Source of the DNA: Stanieria sp. NIES-3757
Lineage (GTDB): Bacteria; Cyanobacteriota; Cyanobacteriia; Cyanobacteriales; Xenococcaceae
Reading direction: 5' to 3'
Length of the DNA stretch: 64,000 nt
NCBI GenBank assembly: GCA_002355455.1
Contig: AP017375.1
Coordinates: forward strand, 3,410,001-3,474,000
A program made the translations under genes and the position numbers. Each line of letters begins with the position of its first letter. Positions within the stretch are counted from its first letter, which is position 1. Under the pieces are notes generated by a model. That model saw nothing but the letters and a program-made list of their open reading frames with translations, was not told where the DNA came from and did no database searches. Shown in pieces: positions 41,801 through 50,421 of the stretch.

Positions 41801-42021
41801 AGAGAAATTCCTGCTGCTACACCTAAATTAGTTAGTAATAATTGAAAGGCAAAAGCTAAAGCGACTCCAGCAATAAGCGCGCTAAAAAACTGCGGACCAC
41901 TAAAAACTAAAGCAGCGTTTTCTGCTGTTTGTTGGATTGGAGGTTGTGCGGGTACCACAACTTGAGAAAAATATATTACTAAATTATATAAAGAGCTAAA
42001 TGATAATAAATTTAACGCCAT
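38887..42021 (-). CDS. Large membrane protein built of ~100-residue helical repeats
   Basis: A 1,044-residue protein that I cannot assign to a characterised family. The N-terminal ~190 residues hold three to four transmembrane helices (for example FFSALIAGVALAFAFQLLL) with glycine-rich loops. Residues about 205-985 consist of seven or eight related units of 90-110 residues. Each begins with YLRNTGKxELNPEGI or similar and contains the core RDTLVQLLSQRxDL followed by an acidic helix (EDIIDSVESLW). Units 4-7 are most alike. After a charged coiled coil (ERIQTEAQLRLEAAKVEVQK), one C-terminal hydrophobic helix ends the protein. It is possibly a membrane-tethered scaffold. Confidence 0.75.
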   Translation of the reverse strand: MALNLLSFSSLYNLVIYFSQVVVPAQPPIQQTAENAALVFSGPQFFSALIAGVALAFAFQLLLTNLGVAAGISLLGKSSSSSRHEEKESASLGSTIRKVGLTLGLGTLISVTLALFFACLLAVRLSLFVSPASGAIIGLVIWATFFSAMMWLSSTAVGSLLGSIFSTATSGLQAIFGTATAALGAKAANQQIVNTAEAAVAAVKRELGAGIDPVTMRENVEEWLQSIKTPELDLEKISADFERLLKEEDLQEVVHSESLRNIDRNTFAQLISDRSNLSKRDVERIAAKLESVWRETTNKSATAKMSNSLADIADYLKSATKEQLLGSDLGSKIDALSNEMRQKPANQPANSPITQATTLGLNSLIGLIMGRTDLSDFDVEKIVKQLQNLQGHLGEQTDKITTQIGVKQSEPRNTIRSDIENYLLNAYPWQLKPKNLDVEFRDLIYDPNADPELVAAELRTINRTNFVELLKQKGLYTRTQIQSTANLLEAIRLEVISTAEAASEREKILTLLTETESYLVTTPKEALTPENIQLNVKPILEDFDANYEQLESRLRQLDRPTFERMLESRGDLDYIDRVKIIQELELTRDRVLQESQTNFTQARSLAEQQWLKVQSYLRNTGKSELNPQAIEAELKLLVDDPQAGANALKTRLAQFDRDTLVQLLSQRQDLNQEQLEDIIDSVESLWFRIQTTPQKLTAQAQQQYEAATSAIANYLRNTGKAELNPEGIQQDLTLLLDNPQLGAKAIRQRLAAMDRDTLVQLLAQRQDLNEAEINRAIDEVQFTLRTLAKAPRRLAIRTQAQVQDFQSAIANYLRSTDKEELNPEGIKRDIELLLNDPRAGAESLQHRLAQFDRDTLVALLSQRNDISQEDVNRIIDQILSVRDRVLAQLQTIQNQVQSIIDRILAKIRTYLDSLERPELGYEGIKHDLQTLFHDPQAGFEALKHRFSQVDRDTLIAVLSSRDDISQADAERLVFQVERTRDRILQRAERIQTEAQLRLEAAKVEVQKQAEETRKAAATASWWLFFTALISAIASAGAGALGVID

Positions 42022-42775
42022 TTTCTGTTCCTAATTTTTTCATCTAAGTTATTGAAGATGTTTCGACTTGTTTGCAATTACTCGTGTCGATTGGTTGACA
42101 GTTATTAATGAAATTTCCACCCATTGCGTTGGTGAAATAATAAGTATTGCCTAAGTATCGATTAGATTTCGGTTTCCGACTTCTCTCTCCAGCTATAAAA
42201 ATCTATCTCAATGTAGGAGAGAGACTATTTTGCTCAGGTAAAATTTTCTATCTTAAGTCTGATGCTAAAAAAAAATTAATGTGTAGCAGCAATTTTAAAT
42301 CGGTATAATTGCAATCAAAAAATTAATTTTATAGCAACTTGATTAGTGAATATAAATAGCTTTTTTTGTTTGTATGCTGAAGAAAAAAAGAAGAAATTTA
42401 TAATTAAAATTATTTTCATCTTATTTTTAATCAAGAGAATAAATTGATTAAAAAGTTTATATTTCTAGATCACTTTTTTAATTTTGTCCCTAAATTATAT
42501 TTTTAGTAGAAATTTTAATTAAAAAAGAACTATTTTGATTTATACTTTTCATCTAGAAAAGAAAATTAATTTTGAAGAGCGACTAAAGTATTCCTAGAAT
42601 TCATTACTAGAAAAAATGCACAGTCAAATTTATGATGGTGCCGTTTAGGCTAATTTGGAATGTAGAGTAAAAAATTAACTTACGCAAAAGCGATCGCGCT
42701 TAAGCATTGTCTTTGGTAAGACCGTAACCAACCCACCCATTAATCAAACCCAATTTAACCAAACTACTATTAAAT
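42022..42775. other. Long AT-rich intergenic region
   Basis: These 754 bp lie between two divergent genes. It is very AT-rich, with one HIP1 site near 42690 and no reading frame or hairpin I would defend. It presumably holds both promoters. Confidence 0.45.
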
Positions 42776-44149
42776 ATGCCTAAATTACCTGCTGTTTATC
42801 GAGGAGCATTAATTTTAGCCATTCCTCTGCTTTCAGTTATCATAACAGTTTCTGGCTGGATGTGGTCACGTCAAGAAGAAACTAAAGCAAATTGGTGGGT
42901 TAATCATACTGAAGAAGTGATGCGAGAAAGCAACGTTTTATTTAAATTGTTGTTAGATGCAGAAACAGGAGTTCGGGGTTATAAAATTACTCAAGAAGAC
43001 GATTTTTTAAAACCGTATCAACAAGCACTTCAAGAAATACCTCCTCATCTTGATTCTCTAGATCGACTAACCCAAGATAATCTCCCCCAAAAACAACGCT
43101 TGGAAGAAATCAAATTACAAATACAGCAAAGATTAGACGTACTAGCACAAATTTTACAAAAAATTGAAACGGAACAACAAACAACATTATCACCGCAATT
43201 AAGGCAATTGTTTGAGGAAAGTCAACAAAAAATGGACATTGTTCGTAGTTTATTAGATACTTTCCAACAAGAAGAATGGAATTTGCTGAATTTACGTAGA
43301 GCTAATTTAGAAAAAGTCAGAACTGTTACTAATCTTTTACTTATTTCTACGATCGCTATTAGTTTAATCAGCTACTTTGTCGCCGTACAATTTTATCGCA
43401 GGTCAGAAGGTAAAGTAGAAGAAAAAGCTCAAGAACTTGCTTTAGTTAATGCTAGTTTGGCAGAAACCAACGCTAGTTTAGCTAATCGTAATCAAGAATT
43501 AGACCAGTTTACTTATATTGTCTCTCATGATTTAAAAGCTCCACTTAGAGCGATCGCGAATCTTTCTGAATGGCTAGAAGAAGATTTAGAAGATAGATTA
43601 GATGAAGATACTAGTCAACAAATTAAGCTACTACGTCAAAGAGTTTTGCGTATGGATGCGTTTATTGACGGGTTATTGCGATACTCTCGCGCTGGTAGAC
43701 TTAAAGCAGAAAAAACCATTGTAGATGTCAAACAATTACTAGAAGAAATTATCGATTCTCTCAATCCTCCTTCAGAATTCACCATCAAAATTAATGGAGA
43801 AATGCCTGTTTTTCAAACCGAACCTTTACCTTTACAGCAAGTACTAAGTAACTTAATTAGTAATGGTATTAAACATCATCCTGAACCTAAAGGTAAAATC
43901 GAAATTTCTGTAAGTGATCGCGGTTTAGCTTATCAGTTTGCTATAGCGGATAATGGGGAAGGAATTCCTGCTAAATATCACGACAAGATTTTTGAAATAT
44001 TTCAAACTTTAACCTCGCGGGAAGAAAAAGAAAGTACGGGAATTGGACTTTCTATTGTCAAAAAAATTATCGAACATCAAGGCGGAAAAATTTGGTTAGA
44101 ATCTCAAGAAGGACAAGGGACAACTTTTTATTTTACTTGGTTAAAATAA
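42776..44149 (+). CDS. CHASE3-domain sensor histidine kinase
   Basis: A 457-residue membrane sensor kinase. TM1 lies at about 11-29 and TM2 at about 187-207. Between them is an extracytoplasmic four-helix CHASE3 domain with the signature LLDAETGVRGYKIT (about 59-72). After a coiled coil comes the dimerisation/phosphoacceptor box FTYIVSHDLKAPLRAI with the phosphorylated His. The ATPase domain follows: N-box LISNGIKHH, G1 DNGEGIP and G2 TGIGLSIV. It is an orphan: no response regulator is adjacent. The signal is unknown. Confidence 0.92.
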   Translation: MPKLPAVYRGALILAIPLLSVIITVSGWMWSRQEETKANWWVNHTEEVMRESNVLFKLLLDAETGVRGYKITQEDDFLKPYQQALQEIPPHLDSLDRLTQDNLPQKQRLEEIKLQIQQRLDVLAQILQKIETEQQTTLSPQLRQLFEESQQKMDIVRSLLDTFQQEEWNLLNLRRANLEKVRTVTNLLLISTIAISLISYFVAVQFYRRSEGKVEEKAQELALVNASLAETNASLANRNQELDQFTYIVSHDLKAPLRAIANLSEWLEEDLEDRLDEDTSQQIKLLRQRVLRMDAFIDGLLRYSRAGRLKAEKTIVDVKQLLEEIIDSLNPPSEFTIKINGEMPVFQTEPLPLQQVLSNLISNGIKHHPEPKGKIEISVSDRGLAYQFAIADNGEGIPAKYHDKIFEIFQTLTSREEKESTGIGLSIVKKIIEHQGGKIWLESQEGQGTTFYFTWLK

Positions 44150-44246
44150 TGAAATTTAAAATTAATTAAGTTCAGATTTAATTAACTATTTGCCAACAAT
44201 TAACTCAAATATTTACCTGATTTTACTATTTCAAATCTATTATTTT

Positions 44247-44723
44247 TTAACTATCAGCAGGATTTAATTTTGCCATTTCCCAAGTCACAAAAGTGCCGAT
44301 AGGACTCCATAGAAGATAAGGAAGTAACAAAATAAATGCCCAACTCCGAATCGATAAAACTATTAAAGCAAGAATCAAACCCAGCACAAAACCTACTCCT
44401 CCAATGATAGTTCCTACTTTAAGACTACGGGTTTTACACATCACAGGAGTATAAGAAACAATAGCTATTTCTACTAATACATAAAAAGCCATTAATAACC
44501 AAGTTCTAGTAGTACCAGGATCTGCTTCCCAAACTATATAAGCAGACCAAGCACCACAAATAAATACAATTGTCCAAATTAGAGGAATTAATTTTTCAAA
44601 AGTTAGCCATTTAGGACGGCGTAAATGTTTAAACCAACGTCTATCTTGTTTGGAAAGAAAACCTGATGCTGCTGATACCACAAGGGTCACAAGCCCAATA
44701 ACTAACCAAGAAGGAATTTCCAT
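44247..44723 (-). CDS. TspO/MBR family membrane protein
   Basis: A 158-residue five-helix protein of the TspO/peripheral benzodiazepine receptor family, which binds tetrapyrroles and is tied to stress and light responses in bacteria. Family hallmarks are LRRPKWLTFEKLIPLIW (about 34-50) and the following IVFICGAWSAYIVW. The helices continue to the typical end LLPYLLWSPIGTFVTWEM. Usually the motif is a PxW-rich loop plus WxxxY in later helices; here LLWSPIGT keeps that position. It is a single gene that converges with the histidine kinase. Confidence 0.82.
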   Translation of the reverse strand: MEIPSWLVIGLVTLVVSAASGFLSKQDRRWFKHLRRPKWLTFEKLIPLIWTIVFICGAWSAYIVWEADPGTTRTWLLMAFYVLVEIAIVSYTPVMCKTRSLKVGTIIGGVGFVLGLILALIVLSIRSWAFILLLPYLLWSPIGTFVTWEMAKLNPADS

Positions 44724-45127
44724 TTTATATTAAAATTTTTATTTAGAAAAAATTAAAATTACCTTAAAATAACCTATTTGCAATTATTTAACATTGTTAT
44801 TAGAACAACATCTATACAATGAAGGATTTAAGATACTGCTTGAAAGTTTGATAGAATAAATTATCTTTAAAAGCGATCGCTTTCAATCTTGCTAGCCTCT
44901 GACCTCTTATCTAGCATCTCATTCCACAACCGCCTGAAATTTAAATTCCAGGTTTATAAAATCGATCTAGATCTATTCTATTAATTTTAATTGAGCTACA
45001 AAATCAGCGTTAACATCGAATAGTTTGCAAAATAACGCAATAATTAATCAAGAATCGTTTTAGTCCAACATACCCGTTAGCAAAATGGGCCGACATAGAA
45101 AGTAAGATAATTGATTTGAGCTAACTT
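44724..45127. other. Divergent promoter gap
   Basis: 404 bp between tspO and the LivF-type gene. It contains one HIP1 site and an almost perfect inverted repeat CCTGAAATTTAAATTCCAGG at 44933-44952, which could be an operator or a small hairpin. No gene is seen. Confidence 0.45.
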
Positions 45128-45853
45128 ATGAATAATTGGTTATTAGAAGTAGAAAATGTTTATGCAGGATATGTACAGGATTTAAATATTTTGCAAGGAA
45201 TAAACTTTCGCATCGCTCCTGGGGAATTAGTAGCAGTTATTGGTCCTAATGGTGCAGGTAAATCTACTTTAGCAAAAACTATTTTTGGTTTGCTTAATCC
45301 TAATCAAGGAAAAATTATTTTTAAAGGAGAAAATCTTGCTGGTTTGAAGTCAAACCAAATTGTACGAAGGGGAATGTGCTATGTACCTCAAATAGCGAAT
45401 GTCTTTGCTTGCCTTTCTGTAGAGGAAAATTTAGAAATGGGGGCATTTATTCGTAGTGGTTCGCTTCAATCTTTAAAAGATAATATTTATACGATGTTTC
45501 CCAGATTAGCCGAACGTCGTCGTCAAAAGGCAGGAACTCTTTCTGGAGGAGAAAGACAAATGCTGGCTATGGGTAGGGCATTAATGCTTGACCCCGATTT
45601 ATTATTGTTAGATGAACCTTCCGCAGCTTTATCACCCATTTTAGTTAATTCTGTTTTTGAACAAATTAAAGCAATTAATCAAACAGGAAAATCGATTGTT
45701 TTAGTTGAACAAAATGCCAAAAAAGCTTTATTAATGGCAAATCGAGGTTATGTATTAGAAAATGGCAAAGATCGTTTTGAAGGCACAGGAAAACAATTAT
45801 TAAACGATCCGAAAGTAGGAGAGTTATATTTGGGTGCAGCTTATAAAAAGTAA
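45128..45853 (+). CDS. Branched-chain/neutral amino-acid type ABC transporter ATPase (LivF-like)
   Basis: A 241-residue ABC ATPase of the LivF/NatE/UrtE type. Walker A is GPNGAGKST (about 40-48). The Q-loop context is CYVPQIANVFACLSVEENLEMG, typical of LivF. The signature is LSGGERQML and Walker B is LLLLDEPSAALSP, followed by VEQNAKKALLMANRGYVLENG. Cyanobacterial NatE serves a neutral amino-acid importer whose subunits are scattered. No permease or binding protein is adjacent. The exact substrate cannot be told. Confidence 0.85.
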   Translation: MNNWLLEVENVYAGYVQDLNILQGINFRIAPGELVAVIGPNGAGKSTLAKTIFGLLNPNQGKIIFKGENLAGLKSNQIVRRGMCYVPQIANVFACLSVEENLEMGAFIRSGSLQSLKDNIYTMFPRLAERRRQKAGTLSGGERQMLAMGRALMLDPDLLLLDEPSAALSPILVNSVFEQIKAINQTGKSIVLVEQNAKKALLMANRGYVLENGKDRFEGTGKQLLNDPKVGELYLGAAYKK

Positions 45854-45944
45854 CTTAATTCTAATTCAAGTAAAGTTTGAATATTTATGATCACTTTAAA
45901 GTCAGCACTAATTCGATGAGGAAAATTTTGTAAAAAAAAAGAGC

Positions 45945-45972
45945 TTAGATTAATCAAAAGATGTTAATCTAA
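45945..45972 (-). terminator. Rho-independent terminator of the PEP-CTERM gene
   Basis: TTAGATTAA (45945-45953) pairs with TTAATCTAA (45964-45972). On the minus strand the stem is followed by GCTC and nine T residues (plus-strand A run at 45932-45940). It lies 42 bp after the PEP-CTERM gene. Confidence 0.8.
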
Positions 45973-46013
45973 ACCCGATTAATTATAAAAGTAATTATAA
46001 ATAGTTACTTTGA

Positions 46014-46700
46014 TTAAGCTTGTTTTTTACGTTTAGCAGTACTATTAGCAGCTAATGCACCAACGGCTAATAAACCAAGAGTAGCAGTAGGTTCGGGAGT
46101 AGTTTTTGGTGTGGTATCAAAGTCAGTATTAGTTACAGTACCACTAAAGCCTTTGTTTGGGTTAACCTTAACATTTTTAGCTGCAATACTTGTTTGAGCA
46201 AAAGTAAAGTCGGTAGTATCAACACCATAGTATGAACTGAGGACTGAGTTAACTGAATCAATACCAATACCGCTAAAAACTGCAAAACTACCTGCGACAC
46301 TTCCTACAATGTTTTCAGTAAATTGTCCAGTTAAAAGAGTACCATTAACAATTTCAGTTAAACCGTCTAGAATTTTTCCTGTAATTGTAACTGAACCTCC
46401 AGAAGCAAATTCATAGGGTGATTCAGAAATATTTGCTCCTGTAGCGAAGTTTAATTTACAGCCTACACAAGAAAGTGTTTTGCCATTGTTTGCAGGTGTA
46501 TCAATTCCTAAAACGGTGTCTAATAAAAGATTTGTACCAACTAAACTGCCACCATTTCCATCATAAGAAAGAGTACCACCATTTACTGTTTTGTCATCAA
46601 ATTGAATAACGGCAGCTTCAGCAGAACCAGCAAAAGAAACAATACTAGCAGTAGCAAGAGCAGCAATACCTAATACCTTGTTGGAAATACTTAATGTCAT
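46014..46700 (-). CDS. PEP-CTERM sorting-domain protein
   Basis: An exported protein of 228 residues if started at the ATG at 46700. The signal peptide is MTLSISNKVLGIAALATASI then VSFAGSAEAA, with cleavage after AEA. An upstream in-frame start would add 43 residues ahead of the signal peptide and is rejected. The C-terminus has the PEP-CTERM anchor: PEPTATLGLLAVGALAAN followed by the basic end AKRKKQA, recognised by exosortase. The middle is a beta-rich domain with a CVGC pair. PEP-CTERM proteins are surface or extracellular-matrix proteins. No exosortase is nearby. Confidence 0.88.
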   Translation of the reverse strand: MTLSISNKVLGIAALATASIVSFAGSAEAAVIQFDDKTVNGGTLSYDGNGGSLVGTNLLLDTVLGIDTPANNGKTLSCVGCKLNFATGANISESPYEFASGGSVTITGKILDGLTEIVNGTLLTGQFTENIVGSVAGSFAVFSGIGIDSVNSVLSSYYGVDTTDFTFAQTSIAAKNVKVNPNKGFSGTVTNTDFDTTPKTTPEPTATLGLLAVGALAANSTAKRKKQA

Positions 46701-47209
46701 AGTTTTTTGGGAAGTTTTCTTTATTTTTTTGTTACTAAATTCAGAATAAACACGGAGAATAAAAACAGCAATAGTACTAGGTATAACTTCATTGAATCTT
46801 AAATAAGATTTGAATTTAAAAGCTATCAAATTATCTTTTCAATAACGGCTAAATTCTTTTATTTAAGCTACTTTTGTCAGACAATATTAATTTAAACTGC
46901 TTTAATAAGTATTTCGTTCAACCAGATTTTTCTTTATCTCAACTTTAAAAAAAGTAGTTTCAAAATAATTCCAACTGTGTTCTTAAGTGAAGTAAATCGT
47001 TCAAAATAATTTTGGGAAAAATTTCTTTAGGGAGTTAGTGTAACTGGTGTACTTAATCTTACTGTTGATTTTAAGTTATGTTTTTTATAAGCAAAAATCT
47101 ATACTTGCTTGGCTCACTCTCCCCAAGGAAAAAAATAAGGATAATCCACAAATTATCCCTAAACAATATCTAAAAATATTGACTAATAATATAAAACTGT
47201 TAGATTTTA
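46701..47209. other. Promoter and leader region of the PEP-CTERM gene
   Basis: 509 bp of AT-rich sequence between two minus-strand genes. A weak in-frame extension of the PEP-CTERM frame occupies 46701-46829 but is not coding-like. No other feature is seen. Confidence 0.45.
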
Positions 47210-48430
47210 TTATTTAACGGGCTTACTAAACCATTTGAAATAAGTAGAAACACAAAATTCTTTAATCGGAAATGCTAAATAAGTAAATGGATTAATTGTC
47301 ACAATAATATTGCGAATATCTCTTTGTGCTAGATTAACAATTTTTTTGGCTACCCAATCAGCAGACATTACACCAATTGGATTCAGATTACTTTTGAATG
47401 GCCCTAAAATCAATTTACGGACAACACAAGGCGCATCAAGACGACGCAAAGTAATTAAATCTCCAAGGGTTCTTTTACTTAATTCATAAAGAGGACTAAA
47501 AGCTGGATTAACTTCTGCTTCGGAAGTGTTAACCCAAATTTCTTTACGAACTATATCTTCATTGGTTTGAACTGTGGTAAAAAATAATTCCATTAATCGC
47601 CAAGCAGAAAGAGCATTAATTTCATAGGATTTGGTAATTGCTGCTGCGTTTCTTTCTCCATGAACATTAATTCCGTGATTGATAATTAAAATATCAATTT
47701 TAGCTAATTCTGCTGCCAAATCTGACTCTTTGCCTATTTGCCAAGTTAAAGTTTTAATCGCAATTTCTTCTCCATTAATCTCTAAATTAATTGCTCGATC
47801 CGAAGAAGTTAAAGCTGTTACCTTTGCACCTTTAAGATGTAGTTGTTTTAATAAAGCTTTGCCTAAACTTCCTGATGCACCTGTAACTGCAATTTTTTTT
47901 CCTTTTAAAGATAACGCTGTACCCAAGACTTTATCCACTAAAGTTAAAGTTCCGCAGAAATAAGCATTTTGATTATCAAAGTGGTGTCGCCAATGATAAG
48001 GACGATTGACTAACCAACGCGCTGGTAAACTAGTAAAATCACCAGGACGATGGGTCACATCCGTAATTTCATCAGCATAAGGAATTCCACAGCCACGAGC
48101 GATCGCACCAGCTAAAAAAGATAGAGTATAAAGAGAACCAATCCATGCTGTCCATTGAGGAGATAGCTCAAAAGTATAAACAATTGCCCCAGGAATTAGG
48201 CTAAATAACAACATAACCAAAGCTTCAGGAACATCATTGTACCAGTGTGCTTGACGATAAATTGCTTCACTGACAACCGATAAATCTCGACGAAACACAC
48301 GATGATGCCAAACGTGAAGACGATAAAGTGGTTGCCAAATATGGGCAAGAGTGTGATATAAATCTCTAACTAACTCAACCCAAATCACTGACGCAAGAGC
48401 GATCGCTATACCCTGATACCAATTGGACAT
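47210..48430 (-). CDS. Sterol-desaturase-like / short-chain dehydrogenase fusion protein
   Basis: A 406-residue two-domain protein. The N-terminal half (about 1-175) is a membrane-bound fatty-acid-hydroxylase/sterol-desaturase type domain with three to four helices and histidine motifs (HTLAH, LHVWHHRVFR, YHWRHHFDNQN) that would hold a di-iron centre. The C-terminal half (about 176-400) is an SDR with the Rossmann motif VTGASGSLGKALLKQL, IINHGIN and an active-site-like YELSK. This desaturase/SDR fusion is known in cyanobacteria but its substrate is not. It may oxidise and then reduce a lipid or carotenoid-like compound. Confidence 0.85.
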   Translation of the reverse strand: MSNWYQGIAIALASVIWVELVRDLYHTLAHIWQPLYRLHVWHHRVFRRDLSVVSEAIYRQAHWYNDVPEALVMLLFSLIPGAIVYTFELSPQWTAWIGSLYTLSFLAGAIARGCGIPYADEITDVTHRPGDFTSLPARWLVNRPYHWRHHFDNQNAYFCGTLTLVDKVLGTALSLKGKKIAVTGASGSLGKALLKQLHLKGAKVTALTSSDRAINLEINGEEIAIKTLTWQIGKESDLAAELAKIDILIINHGINVHGERNAAAITKSYEINALSAWRLMELFFTTVQTNEDIVRKEIWVNTSEAEVNPAFSPLYELSKRTLGDLITLRRLDAPCVVRKLILGPFKSNLNPIGVMSADWVAKKIVNLAQRDIRNIIVTINPFTYLAFPIKEFCVSTYFKWFSKPVK

Positions 48431-48658
48431 ATCTTAAGCTTTGATTTTATAATTTTAGATTAATTGAATAACAGTCAAAATATAGGGAATTGTCGATTAA
48501 TTTAACGGAAAAAAGCAGCAATTCGCTACAGATAAGTAAAATAAATAACTTTTTTTCTCAAATTTAAATTCCAGAATTAGCCAAGAAAAATATTAAACTT
48601 CGATACAATTGAAACATTGCTTGCCCTGCTAATAGGTAAAAACGCACAATCAATTATT
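48431..48658. other. Divergent promoter gap
   Basis: 228 bp, AT-rich, with no gene. An in-frame TTG at 48617 would extend the glycosyltransferase by 14 residues but has no supporting ribosome binding site. Confidence 0.4.
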
Positions 48659-50089
48659 ATGGCAGAGAAATACTGGTTAGAAAAAGAATCAGAAGACGAA
48701 TTTGATCCCATTGGCTCTTTATTATCGGAATGGTCAGATCCAGAAGAAGAAGAGGAGGAGTTTAGAAGTGACTTTTTCCAAGGGCTAGAAGGACGCAGAA
48801 AAAAAGCTGCTTTCGTATTAATGGCTATTTGGGGAATTGTTTTAACTCTTCATTTAGTTGCTTGGGGATATTTAATTGTTTTTATTTTAACGGGATTAGT
48901 AGGTATTCATGCCTTCAGATTATCCATAGCTCAACCAGAATTACCTCCGACTTCCTTATCCGTTCAAGATTTAGCCTCTGCACCAAAGGTTTCGTTGCTT
49001 GTCGCTGCCAAAAACGAAGAAGCAGTAATTGGCAATTTGCTCGAACAGTTGTGTAATCTTGATTATCCTACCGAGCAATATGAAGTCTGGGCAATAGACG
49101 ACCATAGTAGCGATCAAACTCCTGAAATTTTAGATCGTTTAGCCCAACAATATCCTCAACTGAAAGTAGTTCATCGTCCAGCTAATGCAGAAGGTGGAAA
49201 ATCTGGTGCTTTGAATCAAGTTTTATCCCAAACCCAAGGAGAAATCATTGGAGTTTTTGATGCCGATGCTGGAGTTACTTCAGACTTATTACGGCGAGTA
49301 GTACCGATGTTTACCTCAGCAGAAATGGGTGCAGTCCAAGTTCGTAAAGCGATCGCTAATGCCGAAGAAAACTTCTGGACTAAAGGGCAAGCAGCGGAAA
49401 TGGCTTTAGATAGTTATATGCAGCAGCAGCGCATTGCCCTCGGTGGCATTGGTGAGTTACGAGGTAATGGTCAATTTGTCCGTCGTTCTGCCTTAGAACG
49501 TTGTGGTCGTTGGAATGAAGAAACTATTACTGATGATTTGGATTTAACTATTAGATTGCATTTGGATAACTGGAAAATCGGTTTTTTAATGTTTCCAAGT
49601 GTTCAAGAAGAAGGAGTAGTCAAAGCAAGCTCACTGTGGCATCAACGGAATCGTTGGGCAGAAGGAGGATATCAACGTTATCTCGATTATTGGCGATATC
49701 TATTCCATAGCCCAATGGGTTTGAGCAAAAGATTTGATTTACTAACTTTTATTTTGCTGCAATACATCCTACCCACTGCTTGTGTACCTGATTTAATTAT
49801 GGCAACGATTCGCCATCATTTTATTTTGCTCAGTCCCTTAAGTGGTGTGTTATTTTTCTTTGCTTATTTAGGAATGTTTCGAGGTATATTGCGTACCCGT
49901 ACTACACAAAGACTCAATCTATTGGACTTAATTAATATTGCTTGGCAATCTCTTAGGGGGCTAGTTTATATGTTGCACTGGCAAATCGTCATGCCTTGTA
50001 TTACTGCCCGAATGTCAATTCGTCCCAAACGTCTGAAATGGGTAAAAACCGTTCATGAAGGTGCAGGAAAAGAAAGTTTTGAATATTAA
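48659..50089 (+). CDS. Glycosyltransferase family 2 membrane protein (BcsA-like)
   Basis: A 476-residue processive-type GT2 enzyme. A very acidic N-terminus (WSDPEEEEEEFRSD) is followed by two helices. The GT-A domain starts at VSLLVAAKNEEAVIGNLL, with WAIDDHSSDQTPEIL, the DxD-type FDADAG, a second acidic site in ETITDDLDLTIRL and the HQRNRWAEGG (Q/RxxRW) motif of processive synthases. Three to four C-terminal helices form a channel. It probably makes an extracellular or envelope polysaccharide. I chose the ATG at 48659. There is no PilZ domain and no bcs genes around it. Confidence 0.88.
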   Translation: MAEKYWLEKESEDEFDPIGSLLSEWSDPEEEEEEFRSDFFQGLEGRRKKAAFVLMAIWGIVLTLHLVAWGYLIVFILTGLVGIHAFRLSIAQPELPPTSLSVQDLASAPKVSLLVAAKNEEAVIGNLLEQLCNLDYPTEQYEVWAIDDHSSDQTPEILDRLAQQYPQLKVVHRPANAEGGKSGALNQVLSQTQGEIIGVFDADAGVTSDLLRRVVPMFTSAEMGAVQVRKAIANAEENFWTKGQAAEMALDSYMQQQRIALGGIGELRGNGQFVRRSALERCGRWNEETITDDLDLTIRLHLDNWKIGFLMFPSVQEEGVVKASSLWHQRNRWAEGGYQRYLDYWRYLFHSPMGLSKRFDLLTFILLQYILPTACVPDLIMATIRHHFILLSPLSGVLFFFAYLGMFRGILRTRTTQRLNLLDLINIAWQSLRGLVYMLHWQIVMPCITARMSIRPKRLKWVKTVHEGAGKESFEY

Positions 50090-50421
50090 TCGGATCAGAT
50101 GTGGTTTAAATCTAATTCTATTCGAGTATTATTCGTTCTCCCTGCCTTCTATCGTAATGGTGCAGTCGTGTGTGGAGGCGTTATCAAGTGCAATTGAAAA
50201 ACACTTTTTAAAGCCTCAACGGTTAGTGACAAAAACACAAGCTTCTGTACAACGATCCGAGCGAGTTTCAATGCCGACCTGCGCTGAAAAATACAGGGAA
50301 TTGCTTCATCATTGTGTTGCAAAGATAAATTAAAAAAAGTGGGAAAAAATTTAGCAGGAAATAATGGGAAAGCAACAGCCAATTTTTTTTACAGATTAAA
50401 ACTGATCGACAAAATTATGTC
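50090..50421. other. Gap with possible glycosyltransferase remnant
   Basis: 332 bp between convergent genes. A plus-strand frame from 50099 reads IRVLFVLPAFYRNGAVVCGG and then stops, which resembles the start of a GT4 glycosyltransferase. The following frames are closed. It may be a decayed gene. Overlapping ORFs on either strand look like chance. Confidence 0.3.

Noticed and set aside
46701-46829. 43-residue N-terminal extension of the PEP-CTERM protein
   Set aside because: A full signal peptide begins at the ATG at 46700; residues before it would block export and look non-coding.
50055-50382. Overlapping 92- and 77-residue ORFs on both strands after the glycosyltransferase
   Set aside because: Neither has a recognisable domain or start context; only a weak GT4-like remnant is noted in this gap.
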